Part shown: positions 27,992 to 30,916 of the stretch, piece after piece | Numbering within the stretch: the first letter of the stretch is position 1 | Layout of the letters: the number at the start of each line of letters is the position of its first letter | Program-made: the position numbers and the translations under genes | The notes under the pieces: generated by a model | What the model was told of the DNA's origin: nothing | Seen by the model: only the letters and a program-made list of their open reading frames with translations | The model's database searches: none | Virus record (IMG/VR): IMGVR_UViG_3300025168_000394 | Coordinates: 1 to 30,916 of that record | Strand: one strand, 5' to 3' | Length of the DNA stretch: 30,916 nucleotides | Origin: a virus

Positions 27992-29385
27992 TGGTTAATA
28001 TTAATGATATTTTTATGAAGAATGGTATTCCTGTGCAAAGCACAAAACAAAATCCAAACTTAATCAATCCTTATTCAGCTTTAAGTCAGAACAATAATAG
28101 ATTTACAGCACTACCAGCTAAAGAAGGTGGTTACACTTACGCAAAGCCTGTTGTAAAAGTAGGTGGTAAAAGTTTTGGTATTTCAGATGCACAAAAACAA
28201 CAATCACAAATGCTTGGTAATGGACAAGCTCCAACACCTAGTACACCAACTAATGCTACACCAAACTCACTAGGCCAAAACTTATTAAACTTTGCAACAA
28301 GTGGTAGAGGTAAGGCTTTTGGAGAAGGAGTTGGTAAACTTGCTGGTTACTCAACAATGCCTATATCTACAGGTCAAGTTCTTGCTTCAGGCTTAAAGTC
28401 TATGAACACTTATGATGCCAACCAAGCAACAGCACAAACACAAAAAGAACAATTTGAAAAAGAATATAATTTAAAAGTACAAAAAATGCTTTTAGATGCA
28501 AATAGTCCTACTGATTTAATGCAGAATTTAATGTCTATGGGTATTGATCCAAAATCAGCAGAAGGTCAAAAAATAATGACTAATTATTTAACAAAATCTG
28601 GTCTTACAGTTAATACTGGCTCAGCAAAAGAAGGTACTAAAAATTATTTTAAAGAAAAAGGTGGTGCTTTTGCTAAAAACTCAAACATAATTGAAACTAC
28701 AGCTATTTCTGCTGATGAAGATAATCAACTTTTAAATAGGTTTGAACAATTAGCACAAAATGTTGATACAGGAGCTTTAGCACCATTTAAACAAAGTCTA
28801 CAAGGATTTGCTCAAGCATTAGGTATTAGCGATGATTTAACAAATCTTGGTGCTTTAGAGGCTTTAAACTCTGTTTCTGGTAGATTTGTTATGCAACAAG
28901 TTCAAAAGACTAAAGGTGCTGTTTCTGATAGAGAAATGGCTTACTTCTTTAAAATCTCTGCCAACATTGGTAATTCTGGATTAGGTAATCAATTAATTAT
29001 AAATATGGCAAGATCAATAAACGATAGAGCTATTGCAGAAAATAACTTGTTACAAAATTTCTTAGAAGAACAATATAAAATAAATCCAAATCAAGAAAAT
29101 TATGAACTAGATCAAAAATTTAAAAAAGTTAAAGAACAATTTAGAAAAGATAATCAGTTATTTACAGGTGATATAGAAGAAGAAATTAAACAGTATTATA
29201 AAGATAATGGATTGACTTATACAGGTGGCGTTTCAGATATGAATAAAGGTGATATTAGAAGAACCAATAGTTTATCTGATTTCCAAAATAAATATCCAAA
29301 TGCAAAATATAAGGGTGAAACTGAAAATGGAAAATCACAATTTCAAGTTGATGTAGATGGTGATTTGCAAACTTTTGAGATATAA
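27991..29385 (+). CDS. Internal virion protein
   Basis: A 464-residue protein starting with GTG in the sequence TAGTG, overlapping the previous stop. The N-terminal ~100 residues are Pro/Asn/Gln-rich and flexible. The middle (~250-350) is helical (LLNRFEQLAQNVDTGALAPF, then GRFVMQQVQKTKGAVSDREM, then AYFFKISANIGNSGLGNQL). A charged C-terminal domain ends in FQVDVDGDLQTFEI. The assignment as an ejection protein rests on position and composition. No enzymatic motif is seen. Confidence 0.68.
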   Translation: MVNINDIFMKNGIPVQSTKQNPNLINPYSALSQNNNRFTALPAKEGGYTYAKPVVKVGGKSFGISDAQKQQSQMLGNGQAPTPSTPTNATPNSLGQNLLNFATSGRGKAFGEGVGKLAGYSTMPISTGQVLASGLKSMNTYDANQATAQTQKEQFEKEYNLKVQKMLLDANSPTDLMQNLMSMGIDPKSAEGQKIMTNYLTKSGLTVNTGSAKEGTKNYFKEKGGAFAKNSNIIETTAISADEDNQLLNRFEQLAQNVDTGALAPFKQSLQGFAQALGISDDLTNLGALEALNSVSGRFVMQQVQKTKGAVSDREMAYFFKISANIGNSGLGNQLIINMARSINDRAIAENNLLQNFLEEQYKINPNQENYELDQKFKKVKEQFRKDNQLFTGDIEEEIKQYYKDNGLTYTGGVSDMNKGDIRRTNSLSDFQNKYPNAKYKGETENGKSQFQVDVDGDLQTFEI

Positions 29386-29388
29386 AAA

Positions 29389-30916
29389 ATGGTAGATTTT
29401 GTTCCAGTTGAAAATCCATCTCCACTTGTAAATGGTAATAATTCTAGCGACACAAGTAATTTTAGTGCTGTAAAAAATCCATCTAAATTAAAGTTTGATA
29501 AAATTATGGAAGCAACAGCAGATACTGTTGGAGATGCTAATAGATTAGTAACTACTGGAGTTTCGTCTGCTATAGCCACCTTACCTTCTTTACCTGAATC
29601 ACTTCTTAATTTAGGTAGTTTAGGTTTTAATTATGGTGGAAAAAAACTTGGTCTTATACCAGAAGATAAAAAAGCTAAGTATTTTGACATTCCATTTTTA
29701 CCATCTTTTGATGAAGCACAAACAGCAGTATCAACACCATCTGGACAAATAAATTATTTAGAGGGTTTATTATCACAAGGTAAAAGAAATGAAATATTAG
29801 GTGGTTTGCTTGATATGAAGTTAATACCTGGAACTCCATCTTTCAAAAAAGCATATTTAACACAATTAGAAATTGCCAATGGACAAAAACCATCTTTAGA
29901 AATGCAAACAGGTCTTGGTAAGTTTTTAAAAACACCAACAGAATATTTTGGCATGGGTAGGGTTTTTGGAAAAACATCAGGTAAAATAAGTGGTTTTGCT
30001 GGAACTATAGAATCAGGTTTAAAATTAGCTAATGTAGACGATCAAACAGCTATGATTTCAGGATTAGGTACTGATCTTGTTTTAAGTGTAATTGCTGGTG
30101 TAAGAAATCCATCCTATGCTTCAAGACTTCAAAGCAAAGTTAAAGATTCTATTAATAATGGTAAATTAAACGAAGCAAAAGACATATTAAAGTTTGCTAA
30201 ACAATACAATATTCCTATGCTTGGTATTGAAGCATTAGCACAAGCAACCAAAGATAATGATCTTATCTCTTTAGCTAAAATAACTGCTATGACTAAAGAA
30301 GGATCACCATATTTTAAAGGTCTCAATGGTAGAGAACTTAAACTCAATGATAGTGCTAACAAATTTTTAACAGACTTTTTTGGAACAGAAAATATTAGAT
30401 ATTTAGATGTATCTCAAAAAATGGTTGATACATTAAATAAAAGAATAACTAATTTAAAACAAAACATTAATAAAGTTGCAAGAAAAAATGGATATAAAAA
30501 GTTTGATGAATTTACATTTGGACAAGAAGTCACAAACCAAGTAGCTAATACATTAGCTGAAATGGCAACATCAACAAATTTAACAAAATCAAAATCACGA
30601 CAATTTCTAAAATATTCAAAAGAAATAAAAGGTGGTAACCAAAAAGCACTACAAAGTTTAAGTCAAGAACTTGGCTTTGATATTAAAAAAGCAAAAAAAG
30701 CTGATGATGGTACCTTAGTTGGATATTTAACAGAAATTAAAGGAGTTGTTGATACATCACTAAAACAAATTGATGGTTATTCACAAGGAGCAACAACATA
30801 TAAAAATTTAAGAAGAAAAATACTCGATCCTCTAGAAGAAGCAGTTACAGCTAATGATACTATTAAGTTAAATAGAGAAGCTACAATGGGTTTACTAGAA
30901 AGTGTTTTATTAGGTA
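29389..30916 (+). CDS. Large internal virion protein (3' end outside window)
   Basis: An ATG three bases after the preceding stop opens a frame that continues to the window edge, with 509 codons visible and no stop. The N-terminus reads MVDFVPVENPSPLVNGNNSS. Hydrophobic Gly/Ala segments follow (PSLPESLLNLGSLGFNYGGK, then ISGLGTDLVLSVIAGV), and then long Lys/Asn-rich helices (VDTLNKRITNLKQNINKVAR, then LKYSKEIKGGNQKALQSLSQ). Large proteins like this at the end of podophage structural clusters are ejection proteins, sometimes with a lysozyme domain. None is visible in the present part. Confidence 0.7.
   Translation, partial: MVDFVPVENPSPLVNGNNSSDTSNFSAVKNPSKLKFDKIMEATADTVGDANRLVTTGVSSAIATLPSLPESLLNLGSLGFNYGGKKLGLIPEDKKAKYFDIPFLPSFDEAQTAVSTPSGQINYLEGLLSQGKRNEILGGLLDMKLIPGTPSFKKAYLTQLEIANGQKPSLEMQTGLGKFLKTPTEYFGMGRVFGKTSGKISGFAGTIESGLKLANVDDQTAMISGLGTDLVLSVIAGVRNPSYASRLQSKVKDSINNGKLNEAKDILKFAKQYNIPMLGIEALAQATKDNDLISLAKITAMTKEGSPYFKGLNGRELKLNDSANKFLTDFFGTENIRYLDVSQKMVDTLNKRITNLKQNINKVARKNGYKKFDEFTFGQEVTNQVANTLAEMATSTNLTKSKSRQFLKYSKEIKGGNQKALQSLSQELGFDIKKAKKADDGTLVGYLTEIKGVVDTSLKQIDGYSQGATTYKNLRRKILDPLEEAVTANDTIKLNREATMGLLESVLLG

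Overview
The window is a nearly complete A+T-rich tailed-phage genome, or a contig holding most of one. Nothing in it looks like chromosomal DNA. The structural proteins (P22-type portal, SU10-like capsid and adaptor, P22 gp10-like tail protein, internal virion proteins) point to a short-tailed phage. The gene repertoire and A+T richness resemble the small marine podoviruses of the pelagiphage HTVC010P kind. That affiliation is inference from remembered gene content, not from a search. Both ends cut genes: the left end holds the last 39 codons of a probable tail protein, and the right end stops inside a large internal virion protein. The two ends fit a circular or permuted map with a missing piece between them.

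Layout: (1) 1-7767, rightward: tail fibre genes with C1q-like domains, a 28-residue cysteine-rich miniprotein, exported and membrane proteins of unknown role, a probable small terminase subunit, a metallophosphatase, a DUF3310 protein, a T4-type lysozyme, a holin, and three tiny lysine-rich proteins. Most of these genes overlap or touch (ATGA or TAATG), so this looks like one late transcript. (2) 7812-10591, leftward: a recombination module of PD-(D/E)XK exonuclease, ERF annealing protein, SSB-like protein, a one-helix membrane micropeptide, HNH nuclease and three small proteins. (3) 10592-10864: a divergent control region with two copies of an 18-bp palindromic operator. (4) 10865-13277, rightward: a small early protein, a LexA-type winged-helix protein, a DUF1376-like replication protein and three further proteins. 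(5) 13323-16139, leftward: a ParB-domain protein and seven small proteins, several acidic and tryptophan-rich, with hairpins between most of them and one more membrane micropeptide. (6) 16140-16863: 724 bases without a convincing gene. It holds a fold-rich leader, the third operator copy and a fragment resembling the start of the capsid gene. (7) 16864-30916, rightward: large terminase, portal, scaffold, capsid, adaptor, tail and internal virion proteins.

Working model: no DNA polymerase, RNA polymerase, helicase, primase, integrase or tRNA gene is visible. The phage probably borrows the host replisome through the DUF1376-like protein and uses host RNA polymerase. The operator copies lie in front of the leftward recombination operon, the rightward early operon and the leftward accessory operon. 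The LexA-type protein is the obvious candidate to bind them, but this is untested. The least explained parts are the cysteine-rich miniprotein, the shared operator, the structured leader at 16155-16332, the accessory operon at 13323-16139 and the chain of micro-genes.
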